Assembly (NCBI GenBank): GCA_947623455.1 | Contig: OX392542.1 | Location: 12,655,625-12,719,624 of the forward strand | Reading direction: 5' to 3' | Source of the DNA: Mimachlamys varia | Taxonomy: Eukaryota > Mollusca > Bivalvia > Pectinida > Pectinidae | DNA: 64,000 bases | Shown here: in pieces, positions 12,426 to 22,935 of the stretch | Layout: the number at the start of each line of letters is the position of its first letter | Position numbering within the stretch: position 1 is the stretch's first letter | The notes under the pieces: model-generated | What the model was told of the DNA's origin: nothing | The model's database searches: none | What the model saw: the letters and a program-made list of their open reading frames with translations, nothing else | Translations under genes and position numbers: made by a program

Positions 12426-12757
12426 TTGGTCCACTATTTCTAAAGTATATTGCGTATAACATTTTTGCCGTCACACAATTGATACAGCAATGACTGGTGA
12501 ACCAGTTCGTACTGGTTTAATGTACGTGTGAATTACGTTATACTCGAGTATACAGTGCGTTTGCAAAACACTTTCGAGCACTCCTAGTGTGAACAACAAA
12601 GATGCAATTATAATGTTTTTGTGAACTCAATGTTGTGAGAGGCTATGTAAGAAAACTCCTTCTTTCATAGCATATCACGCGACGTAAAGTAAAGAGAGAG
12701 CGTGGGAACGCCAAACAAACCGCCAACTTGTCTGTTTATGAGTATCTTCCTGCAACA

Positions 12758-12846
12758 TGATCACTCTTATCACTGATAGGCCGCACAAAGACCCCAATCG
12801 GTACCCCTTATTGATTTACAAAACATTCATTGTGAAAGAAACTTGC
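12758..12846 (-). repeat. Fragment of Penelope-like element tail
   Basis: Reverse complement of tail sequence found at 21830-21900 and 32060-32145 (ATGAATGTTTTGTA...GGGGTACCG...TGCGGCCTAT...AGTGATAA). Old and diverged. Confidence 0.55.
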
Positions 12847-12875
12847 TAAGACTTTTAAATGTTCTATTCAGCTAT

Positions 12876-12950
12876 TCTCCACCTTCAAAAACTGGCACGT
12901 CCTTACATGACCCTGACAGTTTATAGGACATACAAAACCAAAAACCAAAA
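12876..12950 (+). mobile_element. 3' end of a tRNA-derived SINE
   Basis: Contains TCCACCTTCAAAAACTGGCA, ATGACCCTGACAGTTTATAGGAC and an A-rich tail, matching the 3' part of the SINE copies at 30605-30825 and 43398-43595 in the opposite strand. The head is missing. Confidence 0.65.
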
Positions 12951-13610
12951 GATATTTTAGACCTTCCATTCTCGTTAAAGAAGAAGAATTTAAGTGAAAC
13001 ATTTGTAGTATTTCGCCTATGTGACCCCGTCCCTTTAGGAGACACATCATCTTGTTGTTATTATACAAATGAATTATTGCAGGAATTTACTACATGCTAT
13101 GCTAAAAATGATAATGTTCATAATCATCTCATTCTAAGTGTCACGGAAGCAATATTCGAGAAAGTTAGCCAAAGATTAAACCGTTTCGTTTTAATGTTGA
13201 GATTCCATAAATACAAACACAAACTACCAATGTTCAAACTAGGTTAACGGTATTTAGCTCAAGCATTGAACTTGGATAGATTTATCGCTAAAAGCCAAAC
13301 TCGGAGCCTTAAACTTTCAAATTTAATTGGGAATATTTCATTTGAATTCGAACAATTATGATCCCTATTGAAAAACCTAATGCAAAGTAAGAATAATCTC
13401 CCCTTACGTTAGCTTCACTCTGTGTCTAGTGAATCTGATACATGTATGATACAGTAGGTGATTTTCCTAATAGGTATTTTGTTTTAAGTTACATGATATA
13501 ACAAATTATCTCAGTCTGATATAAACATGCGACACCAAATGACTCGCAATATTACTGAGTTGCTTAATTAGCCGTCATGGTTTACGTGCCAGAGGGGAAT
13601 TCTTACATTA
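12930..13610. repeat. Inverted repeat partner of 29930-30625
   Basis: From the SINE tail through CTTGCTTCCGTGA-like and GACTCGCAATATTACTGAGTT segments to CCGTCATGGTTTACGTGCCA, this is the reverse complement of 29930-30625 with scattered substitutions. No coding potential. Confidence 0.75.
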
Positions 13611-13654
13611 TCCATTTTTTGGTTAAGCCAAGAAGTATATGTAAAGTATATATA

Positions 13655-14205
13655 TATTTGTTAACTGGTCTATCAGTAGATAAATTCAATATCTAATTGA
13701 AAAAAAACCGAATCAAAATGTTATACTTGGAACTACGTGGACCTATCAATACAATAAAGGGACTAATTGATGAGTGTGGTGCGAGAAAGGCTTTGTGTGT
13801 GAAGACATTTGTTTATATCGAATCTCCCATACCTTACCGATACATCTTTGTTTATATCGAATCTGACCTCCAGGATCCCATACCTTACCGATACATCTTT
13901 GTTTATATCGAATCTGACCTCCAGGATGCCATACCTTACCGATACATCTTTGTTTATATCGAATCTGACCTCCAGGATACCATACCTTACCGATACATCT
14001 TTGTTTATATCGAATCTGACCTCCAGGATCCCATACTTTACAGATACGTCTTAGTTTAAGTGCAGTACCATCACTACAAGCAAATGTGTACTTGATTGAC
14101 GACTCGAGGAAGCATACCCGGATGTACGTTCGGTTCTAGCCCCAGTGTTAGATATCAAATTACACAAATGGTCTTTTCTGTCTGGCTTGACTTTTGTTTT
14201 TAAGC
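13655..14205. repeat. Inverted repeat partner of 22590-22935 (and 27604-27949)
   Basis: TTAACTGG..., the GGACCTATCAATACAATAAA segment and ATATCAAATTACACAAATG all recur reverse-complemented in the 5014-bp unit. The two differ mainly by the 51-bp minisatellite expansion here. Confidence 0.75.
13799..14056. repeat. 51-bp minisatellite (about 5 units)
   Basis: Units run CATCTTTGTTTATATCGAATC then CTGACCTCCAGGATCCCATACC, 51 bases each. As 51 is a multiple of 3, two frames stay open, giving a 120-codon reading frame (13697-14059) that is probably fortuitous. The related loci at 22730-22800 and 27744-27814 have a single unit. Confidence 0.9.
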
Positions 14206-15336
14206 GATGAAAACTTGTTGAAAGCAAATCTAATTGCTACTGGACCTTGGTGTCTTAGTATTAAAGTATTTCAAATGAGCAGGTGGGGTGTACCATTCCA
14301 TCTTTAAATTTATTTTAAACGTTTTCATCAGATTAAGTTGATACTTCGATTTCATGTCCTGTCAATAATTACAGTTCTTCTAAACCAATTATATCATTTT
14401 TAGCAATTGGTCACAAAATAAAATGTGGATACCTTTTCTTGTAGTTATTTTATCGTAAATTGTGGTGACATCAGATTTGTAGAGAATGTATTATTAACTG
14501 TTTTCATTTCAAAGCCAGATTTGGGGGAAAGTAAAGTTCACTTAAAGCTGACAATGCAACTTAAAAAGCTTTCAATTAATATTTTTTTTAAAAGCGTTCG
14601 ATTTTTTTTCTGGTTTTGAGATCCCCCCTATCTGTTCCGACCGTCGTTTCTAAGGAAATGCCGACATTTTAGTTTTGCCTTTGCTTGGTAACGAGTATGG
14701 GCCCCGATGGGTATATAAAGGTCATAGCCTGTAAAACCGGTTTTTAAAGTACTCCTGACCGTCACAATAGTCAGTGCTCCGCGCACTCGGCAACCGCTGT
14801 CAAAAATCAAACGCACTCACCTTTAGAATTTGAACCACAATACTGCCATGCTGGTTCTTACTAATAACACATTCTTGAAATTGCGTATCCGAAATAAAAG
14901 GTATATCACTGAAAATACTTCCATAAATCCAATATATATCGCCGGTCTTTCACGTGCATATAATCGCATCCAGGTACAAACTCTTAGTCTTGGTCATGCA
15001 GACGCTTGACAAGCAAACACGTGTAAAACACGGCACACCCAGGTGTGTAGTCAACAATGTGAAATTATATATTTGAACCATTCTCATGGACTTATTTGGA
15101 TTTATTATGGTTTCTACGCTGGATATTAGTACTAGTTGGATATCAAAAAGGTAGGCATAAGCGTTAAATAGCCATTTGTTTGTTTCACTTGCAACATATA
15201 TTACATAAAGTTGTGTTGTGTTATTTTGTTGTAAGTTTCATGGGGATATGGATGTTTTTATTACAATTTCATTTCATATTTATTATATATCTTTCCAATA
15301 TCCATATTCGTAAAAAAAAACCCGAAAACGAGCCGT
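14206..15336. other. Intergenic, nothing recognised
   Basis: AT-rich DNA without convincing ORFs, splice-framed exons, RNA genes or clear repeats. Confidence 0.4.
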
Positions 15337-15344
15337 AACGTAAT

Positions 15345-15783
15345 TAGAGCTGGGTACCACAAAATCAAACGTACCACGGTATACCACGGTATTTAGGTAA
15401 ATACTGCGGTACGTACCACGGTATACCACGGCACCTTGATTGAATGTTTGAGCTAGCTAAAGGTCTTGGGCTGTTTTTGTTCTGAAGCCAATCCACAAGA
15501 GGCCTGTCATAAGTTTCTCGTTGTGTGATCCTATAATATTGTTTGAGTGAAGCTATGTCTGTCCTACATGTAGTTGATCAGCAAACTTATAGGAAATTAT
15601 TATTAAACCATATTGGAATTTCAATTGATCTATGTAACAAATAGTTCTTTCAAATTGATAAGCTAAATTTAATGCATATGAAAGTCCCCAAAAAACCGGT
15701 ACAGGACTTAATGTACCACGGTACGTACAATCAAAACTTTATACCACAGTATACCGGTATACCGGTAAAACCGCCCAGCCCTA
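15345..15783. mobile_element. hAT-type MITE (439 bp) with 8-bp TSD
   Basis: Flanked by direct repeats AACGTAAT at 15337-15344 and 15784-15791. Termini TAGAGCTGGG and CCCAGCCCTA are inverted, followed by subterminal ACCACGGTA/TACCGGTA motifs. An 8-bp TSD and TAGRGCTGGG ends are hallmarks of hAT non-autonomous elements. No transposase inside. Confidence 0.88.
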
Positions 15784-15791
15784 AACGTAAT

Positions 15792-16917
15792 GTGTACAGA
15801 CTATTTGTTACTGTAAGAGATGTGCTACAGAGAGAGGACAGTGTCGGAATAAAACCGGTTTGCAACTATCGGTGCTTTTATACCCAAGGTTGTCTACACA
15901 CGTTACCAAGCAAGGGTAAATCAAAAATGTCTGCCACTTCCTTGGTTACGAAAACCGGAAGACACATGGTCAAAGTAGGGAACATCTCGGAGCTATTCGG
16001 AGTAATCACATGTGTGTAATCTGAATATTTTTTTTCAAATCTTAATTGAAAGCTTTGAACTTGCATTGTCAGCTTTAAGTTTGTTTTGGGGTAAATACAT
16101 TTGAGGGTATATTTTGTCCATTTGCAATAGAAAAATTACCGCTATTGCTGCTGTTGAGAATCATCATTAGAAGAAGATGGCATCAAAAAGTACAATTCTA
16201 GTTCCTGGCCCAGACCCAGGGGCAAGGGAGGGACCCCAGAAAAAAAATCGAACCAATATTTCAAACATCTCTTTCTTCAGACTCAGATGCACTACTGTCG
16301 ATTTCTATGCTTGGATGGGTAAGATCATCAGTAAATATGTTTTATCTGTGAATATCTGTACCCCAGATTATTAATTCTCTCTTCGGTAGAGTAAATATTT
16401 ACTCAAGTTTATATAGGGAGACAGCAATCTTTGGTATATTTTCTCGATTTTAAGGAGGAAACAATTCCTACTGGATGATATTCACCCCCAATAGTACGAT
16501 TAGTAGATTACGTATTTGAGAAGTGTTTAAAAGTTCTTATACTTTTGTTAAATGACAAGTTTTGACTTTTAATACATCTTCATGTTGATTTTCTCACTAC
16601 ATTTAAACAATGAAATTCAGCTTCTAGTGTCTATAGCATAGCTTAGCTGATCGTTTAAGGCCTTTGTGCTTCTTGTAATAATGTTCTGATATTATACCCT
16701 TCTACCATCCTCGATATCCAGGGGTTACGATCACCTGCGCTCTCTACACCCCTTCATTTGGATTATGTCATGGCAAAACTGAAGGCTACGGTGTACGTGT
16801 GCGCTACCCTGTTGATGAAACGAGAAGACTGGCTCGACACTTTGATGTAAATCATAAGAATCTCGTGGCCACATAACGGTAAACATTGACAAGCTTTGAA
16901 ATCGATTGCAGCTCTTT
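15792..16917. other. Intergenic with possible dispersed repeat
   Basis: Near 16715-16770 the sequence CTCGATATCCAGGGGTTACG followed by a GCTCTCTACACCCC motif resembles a repeat I associate with bivalve DNA (recollection only). A 65-codon ORF at 16177-16374 has a plausible donor (GGATGG|GTAAG) but no recognisable domain, so it is not called as an exon. Confidence 0.35.
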
Positions 16918-17149
16918 TGTTAACGCTTCGGTATTCTCTTATTTATTTTTGCAATGCTTAAGGTAAAATCAAACAACAGAAGCTTGTGGTTTTTCATCAT
17001 AATGATTTCATCAGTTAATTGAATATGAGATACATACGTGGAATTCAATGTTTTGACTTGATGATAAATATATTCAGCATTTCTACCTCATATATAACTG
17101 AAGCAATTTCAGGCGTTTTCTTTATTCATGAAAGTACTTAAATCGCCGC

Positions 17150-17212
17150 GTACGTTTCATATGAAAACGCGAAATTAAGTCGCCACGAAAATGAGTTGGT
17201 TTACAGTATGAA
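17150..17212. repeat. Solo end of a TACTGTAAACC MITE
   Basis: Shares CGCGAAATTAAGTCGCC and GGTTTACAGTAT with the complete element at 60846-61068, in reverse orientation. Only one terminus remains. Confidence 0.55.
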
Positions 17213-17245
17213 CAAGACCTACTATTAGCATGTGTAATATACTAC

Positions 17246-17450
17246 CTTCTCCTGTCCATACTGTCGGGCTGGGTAAGGGAAGTAGCTCCCCTGCATCGTA
17301 TTCCTCTACAAGCTGATACAGCTCAGTGTAATCCGGCTGGGAATAGCATGTTCCAATCTCCTGCACCGTGTCACGGACCAGCAGAGTCTGGGACTTCCCA
17401 CCTACTTCATCTTCCTTCTCAAACACAATAACGTTTGTGAACCCTGCCCT
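17246..17450 (-). pseudogene. Orphan exon 3 of a third flavoprotein gene copy
   Basis: 205 bases on the minus strand with acceptor TATTATTCAG and donor GAGAAG|GTAGT both intact. It encodes RAGFTNVIVFEKEDEVGG onward, differing from the right copy at a few positions (for example Ile for Leu after VQE, Pro for Ala after YSQ). It lies upstream of the left copy's exon 1, so it cannot belong to that transcript in normal order. Flanks 16960-18095 match intron sequence around the right exon 3. No exon 4 homologue follows downstream on the minus strand. Probably a relic, though its frame and splice sites survive. Confidence 0.7.
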
Positions 17451-18099
17451 CTGAATAATACAAAAGCATGAAATAGCATCAATCAGATGAATCTAAGCAA
17501 TGCTTACATTTCAAATGCTTCGAAAATCGTAAAAATTAGATGAAATACAACATGATTGATCGTTTCAGGTAGCATAAGTTTGAAATGGCTATCCAAATTT
17601 CGAAACGAATTTCTGTTTCAATTCATCCGGGCCGAACAGTCGACTGAAACAACGTTAAGGAATCCTGCCCTCTGAATAATATATAAAAAAATATCCAACA
17701 GAATCATTTCAATGATTTGAATAAACTGATCTTTTGAAATAAAAAATCTAAAATGCACAACCCAGTAACTGTTCATTTGAATGGGTCGCGTAACATCAAA
17801 TATTACAGAACTATCACGGGTCGGAAATTTCTCACAGCGCACCCTTTTAACCTCAATTATACTGCCAGATTTTAATTGTCTTTTGTTTATTGTCCAAATA
17901 ATGCACAACAATATGTTTTTTCAACTTGCAAATATCAAATCATAATTAATGGAACAGTCGATCAGGTCCCCAAAGTGAGGTACCATTTAACTAGAACATT
18001 CAATTTTATATATTATCAAGAATAATTTGTAACTGCTACAACACAACACTGTTAATTTAATTGAACGGTTTGTTGCCATTTGATTTACTTATTTAAAGA

Positions 18100-18410
18100 G
18101 GTAAAACTATATTGTTTATGCTTATTTAGAATTATTGTATATATGAATTAAATGTATCATCTTGTGGAAAATTAATGGGTTATTTACGCTGAAATATGTT
18201 CTCAAAAACTTTAATTAATAATTGAAAAAGGGAATCGCTATTCGTTGATCAACGATTTGGACATGTAAATGTTTTTGCATCACATATAATAACGCATGCG
18301 CATAACAAGCTACATCGGTAAACAAAAAATGGCGATCCGCGTGACCTACATGTAACTACCAAGCGAAAAGTGGCCGAATGGTCAAACTTTAACAGAACAG
18401 TTTTTACGTG
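18100..18410. repeat. Diverged left flank of the 5014-bp tandem block
   Basis: Similar to 22955-23241 and 27969-28255 but with substitutions (for example AATTGAAAAAGG against AATTAAAAAAGG) and lacking about 170 bases corresponding to 23242-23411. This older paralogy likely provided the substrate for unequal exchange. Confidence 0.7.
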
Positions 18411-19734
18411 TGTAAAACTTGAAATCGTGTTTTGTAACATTCCCTTTATAATATTCCAGTAAAACGGCATTATTGAATTATATTGCTGAAGAGAAAGACC
18501 TTTTCACAAACCGTATGGGGGGGGGGGGGTGTGTTTACGTTGTAGGACGGTGGTATAGGTGCGATTGAGTTTAATGTATACAGATTCAATTTGGACAAAA
18601 TGAATAAATTTATGTCATCATGTGCGGATAAAAAAATGTTTGACATACCTAATCTATAAAATACGGATTGTACAAATATTATCGGGTTTGGACCCCGGTA
18701 TTGAATTTGCTATGAATCAAAATATATGCATTAGGCCTATATAAGTGAAGTCATTAATTTATTTTAAAAAAACCATATACATGTACATGTCACATGTCTG
18801 CAGCTGTGTTGAAAATGTTAACGAACCTTTAAATTTACATTAAAAAAAAAAAGTAAAATGAAAACAGAGCTATCATAACATATATAAATGGATTAAGTAT
18901 TGGACAATTATCTTCTCGACAAGTTCCAAATTTGATATATATATTATACATGTATTCTATACATGTTTAGTGCGTGGTGCGTCATATGAGTGCACGGATT
19001 TCCATGATACATAATTGTAAGTGTTAAAGTATGTTGACGCTGAAAGTTGGATAGATTTTAGATGAATATATAGATAGTCTGAAAAAAAATCTTCAAGACA
19101 TCGAGTTGTATAAAAAAAAATCGGAATCATTTCATTTTATTTTTGTACTTTTCAATGCAGGCACACCTTTTGTGAAATGGTTCTAAATGAGGATTTGTGA
19201 AGAGAACTTTTTACAGAAATTAAGGTTTGCCCTATGGTTGTCATCGTCGGCAACCCACATGACACTGTTAAACGTACAATGTAAGAGTGCAGTGTCGTGT
19301 GGGTTTCTGGCGATGTATCCTGTACCGGTTTCAGTCAGGTGCTGATGTCGATAAATGATGCAGAGATGTCGGCATAATTTTCTTCATATGAATATCGTGT
19401 GTAATTAACGTCTGTTTATTAATGTGAACGTGATTCAATAAATGTATACACACACTTTGTGTGTGGTTCATCATCGGACCTATACATTACGCGTCCCCTC
19501 CCTTTTGGCCCCCCGTCGACTTTCGACAAAATAGTCAACTGATTGACGCGTGATCAGCGCTATTTTTATCGGGCTTTCCCGAGGAATGCAATTTTGCAAG
19601 CGGCTAATAAACACATTTTGAGTGGACTTTAAATACTGAAATAACAGGAACATGTATCTGGTAGTGCAGACAGCATGTACATTCAAGAACTTCATTGTAG
19701 ACTTCCCCGGGATGCCCCTTAATCCCTTATATTC

Positions 19735-19875
19735 GGGAAAAATGATGTGCCATCCCAATTTACGGGGTGTTTACTAATACAGGTTCTTAATTTCGGCGAA
19801 CAATAACTCGGGCTAATTGTTTACATTCGTGTGTTTAAATATTGTTTTGTATGAATGTTCTAGTTACACATAACA
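19735..19875. repeat. Sequence shared in inverted orientation with 59860-60015
   Basis: CCCGAATATAAGG, TGGGATGGCACATCATTTT and AATTAGCCCGAGTTATTG, read on the other strand, occur just outside the right arm before exon 3. This links the tandem unit to the same ancestral locus. Also at 24750-24890. Confidence 0.75.
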
Positions 19876-20745
19876 TTTTTATAATATTTCCAAATGTGAG
19901 ATTAAAAATTGTAAGACTTGTGGTATACTTAATATCGACAAGTCTTTGAATAGTTCTCTTACACAGAAAGAATACTCCACCCGAAGCTTTGAACCCCTAA
20001 ACTGTCAGCTATCCAATGTTGTATATTCGCTTTGTGGTTTAATTTATGTGGGTGAAACCAAAGGCCAGTTGCGACGAAGAAGGAATGTTCTAATCACTCT
20101 AAATCACTAAAATATATCCCTGCTACATATAGTTTTCCCTATTACAGAATGGACATGTATTATAGTGTTCTATGTAAATTTATAGAAAGATTTATAAGGT
20201 AAATTCCTAGGATGAATCTTTTATATTAGAGTTTGTATTATATTAATACAGTATTTTTGTATTTTGTTTTTGACAATCCAATGCATAAGTGTCAAACCCG
20301 AACTTTACCCTCAAATCTGAATTTTTTTACCACTTTTAGAACATTTTTTGCGGCCTATCAGTGATAATACTGATCATGTTGCAGGAATATACTTGAAGGT
20401 CAGTTGCATGTAATATTTTATTAAAAAAAAACATCAGACAATGTATTGGCTCATAGAAATATGGAAGGCGGGGGGGGGGGGCAAACTAGTGAGTGGGAAC
20501 ATAATTAAAAAGTCGTATTCGACATTGAACACATCTTGTGGTTATATAACAGACGACTTGAACCTGATTAAGTACGCTAGCTACCGGTAAACAAACACGA
20601 AACTCGTCTTATTTAAATACCGCGTCCTACATAAAAACTGTCGTTTAGTTACTGTCCCATTGTATATCAGATGATTTATAAACAAACTGGCGTTTTTGTA
20701 CTCACATGCTCACTCTCTCTCTACGCACTTGTTTGATGTTTCAGA
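19870..20745 (+). mobile_element. Penelope-like element fragment R1 (internally deleted)
   Basis: Conceptual reading gives a KCEIKNCKTCG-like Cys cluster and CGLIYVGETKGQLRRR, the start of a GIY-YIG domain, then about 570 bases present in R2 are missing. The tail (AAGTGTCAAACCCGAACTTT; TTTAAATACCGCGTCCTAC) matches R2. Repeated at 24884-25759. Confidence 0.65.
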
Positions 20746-20756
20746 CATGTTGTTTT

Positions 20757-22255
20757 TTTATAATATTTACAAATGTGGGATTAAAAATTGTAAGCTTTGT
20801 GGTATACTCATTACCGACAAGTCTTAAAATAGTTCCCTTACACAAAAAGAATACTCTACCCGAAACTTTTAACCACTAAACTCTCAGTCATCCAATGTTG
20901 TTAACGGTATTGAGTGTTCGCTTTGTGGTTTAATTTATGTGGGTGAAACCAAAGACCAGTTGCGACAAAGAATGAATGGTCATCATTCGGCTGTTAACCG
21001 GGACGAACATCAATGTTTATATCAACATTTCAACCTCCCCGACCATTCTATTCTTTCCATTCTGGAAAAAAAATTATCACCCTACATATAATCCCACACT
21101 CAGCACTCCGTACCGTAGACAGCGTGAGGAATACCATATAAGACTTCTTGGCACTGCTATGCCTTATGGATGCAATGATCGTGTAGATTCAGTGGGAAAC
21201 TTATCGAGTCCAGGATGCAGTCAAACAAATGCATTGTATTTGTTTACCCCTCAAAGTAGACCTCAGCGTAGTCATGGCCATCGACATTACAATAGTCCGA
21301 CGGAATACAACGTGAAGTTTGAAGATCTGATAAATGCTTTAAATAACAGACAGTACATGAAGTAACATTACAGACTGACCACTCGGACACTACAATTACA
21401 GAGTACAAAACAGACGAAACGAATGCACACAAAACGTATACATTACAACAGTAATACGGACGATACTATTGCGGACGACGCACGTTACGGACGCGTTACC
21501 AATTACGTTGGACGAATGGGAAAATCCTATAAAATATTAATAATACATATTAAAGTACATATTTTAATTATGCTCTAAATCACTAAAATATATCCCTGCT
21601 ACATATAGTTTCCCCTATTACAGAATGGACATGTATTATCTTGTTCTATGTAAATCTTATAGAAAGATTTATTAGGTAAATCCTGTGATGAATCTTTCAT
21701 AGTAGAGTCTGTAGTTTTTTATTTTATTTTTTGACAATCGCATGCATAAGTGTCAAACCCGAACTTTACCCTCATATCTAATTTTGTTTACCACTTTTAG
21801 AACATTTAAAAGTCTTAACAATTTTCTATCACGATGAATGTTTTGTATATTAATAAGGGGTACCGTTAGGGTCTTGTTGCGGCCTATAAGTGATAATACT
21901 AATCATTTTGCAGTAAGATACTTAAAGGTCAGTTACATGTAATATTTTGTTAAAAAACATCTGACAAATTTATTGGCTCATAGAAATATGGTGGTGTGTG
22001 ATGTGTGTGTGTAGGGGGGGATCAAACTAGAGAGTGGGAACATAAAATTTAAAAAGTCGTATTCGACATTGTATACTTCTTGTGGTTAAATAACAGACGA
22101 CTTGAACCCTGAAAAGCTGCCGGTAAACAAACACGAAACTCGTCTTATTTAAATACCGCGTCCTACACAAAAACTGTCGTTTAGTAACTGTCCCATTGTA
22201 TATCAGATGACTCATAAACAGACTGGCGTTTTTGTACTTCCACGCTCTCTCTCTC
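20757..22255 (+). mobile_element. Penelope-like element fragment R2 (3' end of element)
   Basis: Carries the most complete GIY-YIG region plus the 3' tail, ending in a CT-rich stretch and TTTGATGTTTCAGACACGTC immediately before R3. Head-to-tail arrangement of R1, R2 and R3 matches the partial tandem organisation known for Penelope-like retroelements. Repeated at 25771-27269. Confidence 0.65.
20771..21364 (+). pseudogene. PLE C-terminal GIY-YIG endonuclease-like domain, decayed (tandem copy 1)
   Basis: Reads a Cys cluster (KCGIKNCKLCG), SNVVNGIECSLCG, then LIYVGETKDQLRQRMNGHHS, which corresponds to the GIY...YVG start, catalytic-type Arg and following His of the GIY-YIG fold. After a frameshift near 21060 the second frame gives NPTLSTPYRRQREEYHIRLL and PYGCNDRVDSVGNLSSPGC. 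Two stops lie near the start. No reverse transcriptase domain was found in the window. The alternative is another GIY-YIG-bearing retroelement. Confidence 0.65.
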
Positions 22256-22282
22256 TTTACTCATTTGTTTGATGTTTCAGAC

Positions 22283-22490
22283 ACGTCGGTTTTTTTTATA
22301 ATATTTTCAAATGTGGGATTAAAAATTGTAAGACTTGTGGTATACTCATTACCGACAAGTCTCAAAATCGTTTCCTTACACAAAAAGAATGCTCTACCTG
22401 AAGCCTTGAACCACTAAACTGTCTGTCATCCAATGTTGTATAAAGTGTTCGCTTTGTGGTTTAATTTATGTGGGTGAAACCAATATCACA
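22283..22490 (+). mobile_element. Penelope-like element fragment R3 (truncated)
   Basis: Starts like R2 (ATAATATTTTCAAATGTGGG) and breaks off just after the YVGETN codons at about 22483. Repeated at 27297-27504. Confidence 0.6.
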
Positions 22491-22589
22491 AAAAAATATT
22501 TCAAGATGAAATGGTATCCTCCCCCACCCACTCTGCTCCTTTGAAATACTTCGACACTAAGTCGTTATGGCTAAAAAATAATAATAAGA

Positions 22590-22935
22590 GACAAGCTAGA
22601 CAGAAAAGATCATTTGTGTAATTTGATATCTAACACTGGTGCTAGAACCGAACGTACATACGGGTAGGCTTCATCAAGTCGTCAATCAAGTACATAGTTG
22701 CTTGTAGTGATGTTACTGCACTTAAACAAAGATGTATATGTAAGGTATGGGATCCTGAAGGTCAGACTCTATATATACAAACGTCCTCACACACAAGGGT
22801 TTTCTCGCACCACACTCATCAATTAGTCCATTTATTGTATTGATAGGTCCACGTTAGTTCCAAGTACAAAATTTTGACTCGTTTATTTTGTTTAAAATAG
22901 ACTTTTTATTCATTTACTGATTGACCAGTTAAAGA
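22590..22935. repeat. Inverted partner of 13655-14205, single-unit allele of the 51-bp repeat
   Basis: Reverse-complement match to 13655-14205 with only one copy of the 51-bp unit (22730-22800). Present again at 27604-27949. Confidence 0.75.

Larger units (their letters stand above)
16960..18095. repeat. Inverted partial copy of the flavoprotein exon 3 region
   Basis: Reverse complement of scattered parts of 60020-62390: intron 2 end, exon 3, and the end of intron 3 (AAGCTTGTGG...TCAGTTAATTGAATATGAGA). About 1.2 kb of intron 3 present on the right (61070-62250) is missing, and no exon 4 follows. Confidence 0.8.

Noticed and set aside
13697..14059. 120-codon repetitive protein (VYIESDLQD repeats)
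   Set aside because: Two frames are equally open and the unexpanded paralogous locus has no coding frame.
16177..16374. Possible first exon ending at GGATGG|GTAAG
   Set aside because: Low-complexity 65 codons, no homology recognised and no downstream exon.
19480..19758. 92-codon minus-strand ORF repeated in the tandem units
   Set aside because: Conserved only because the units are near-identical; truncated in copy 3, no domain.
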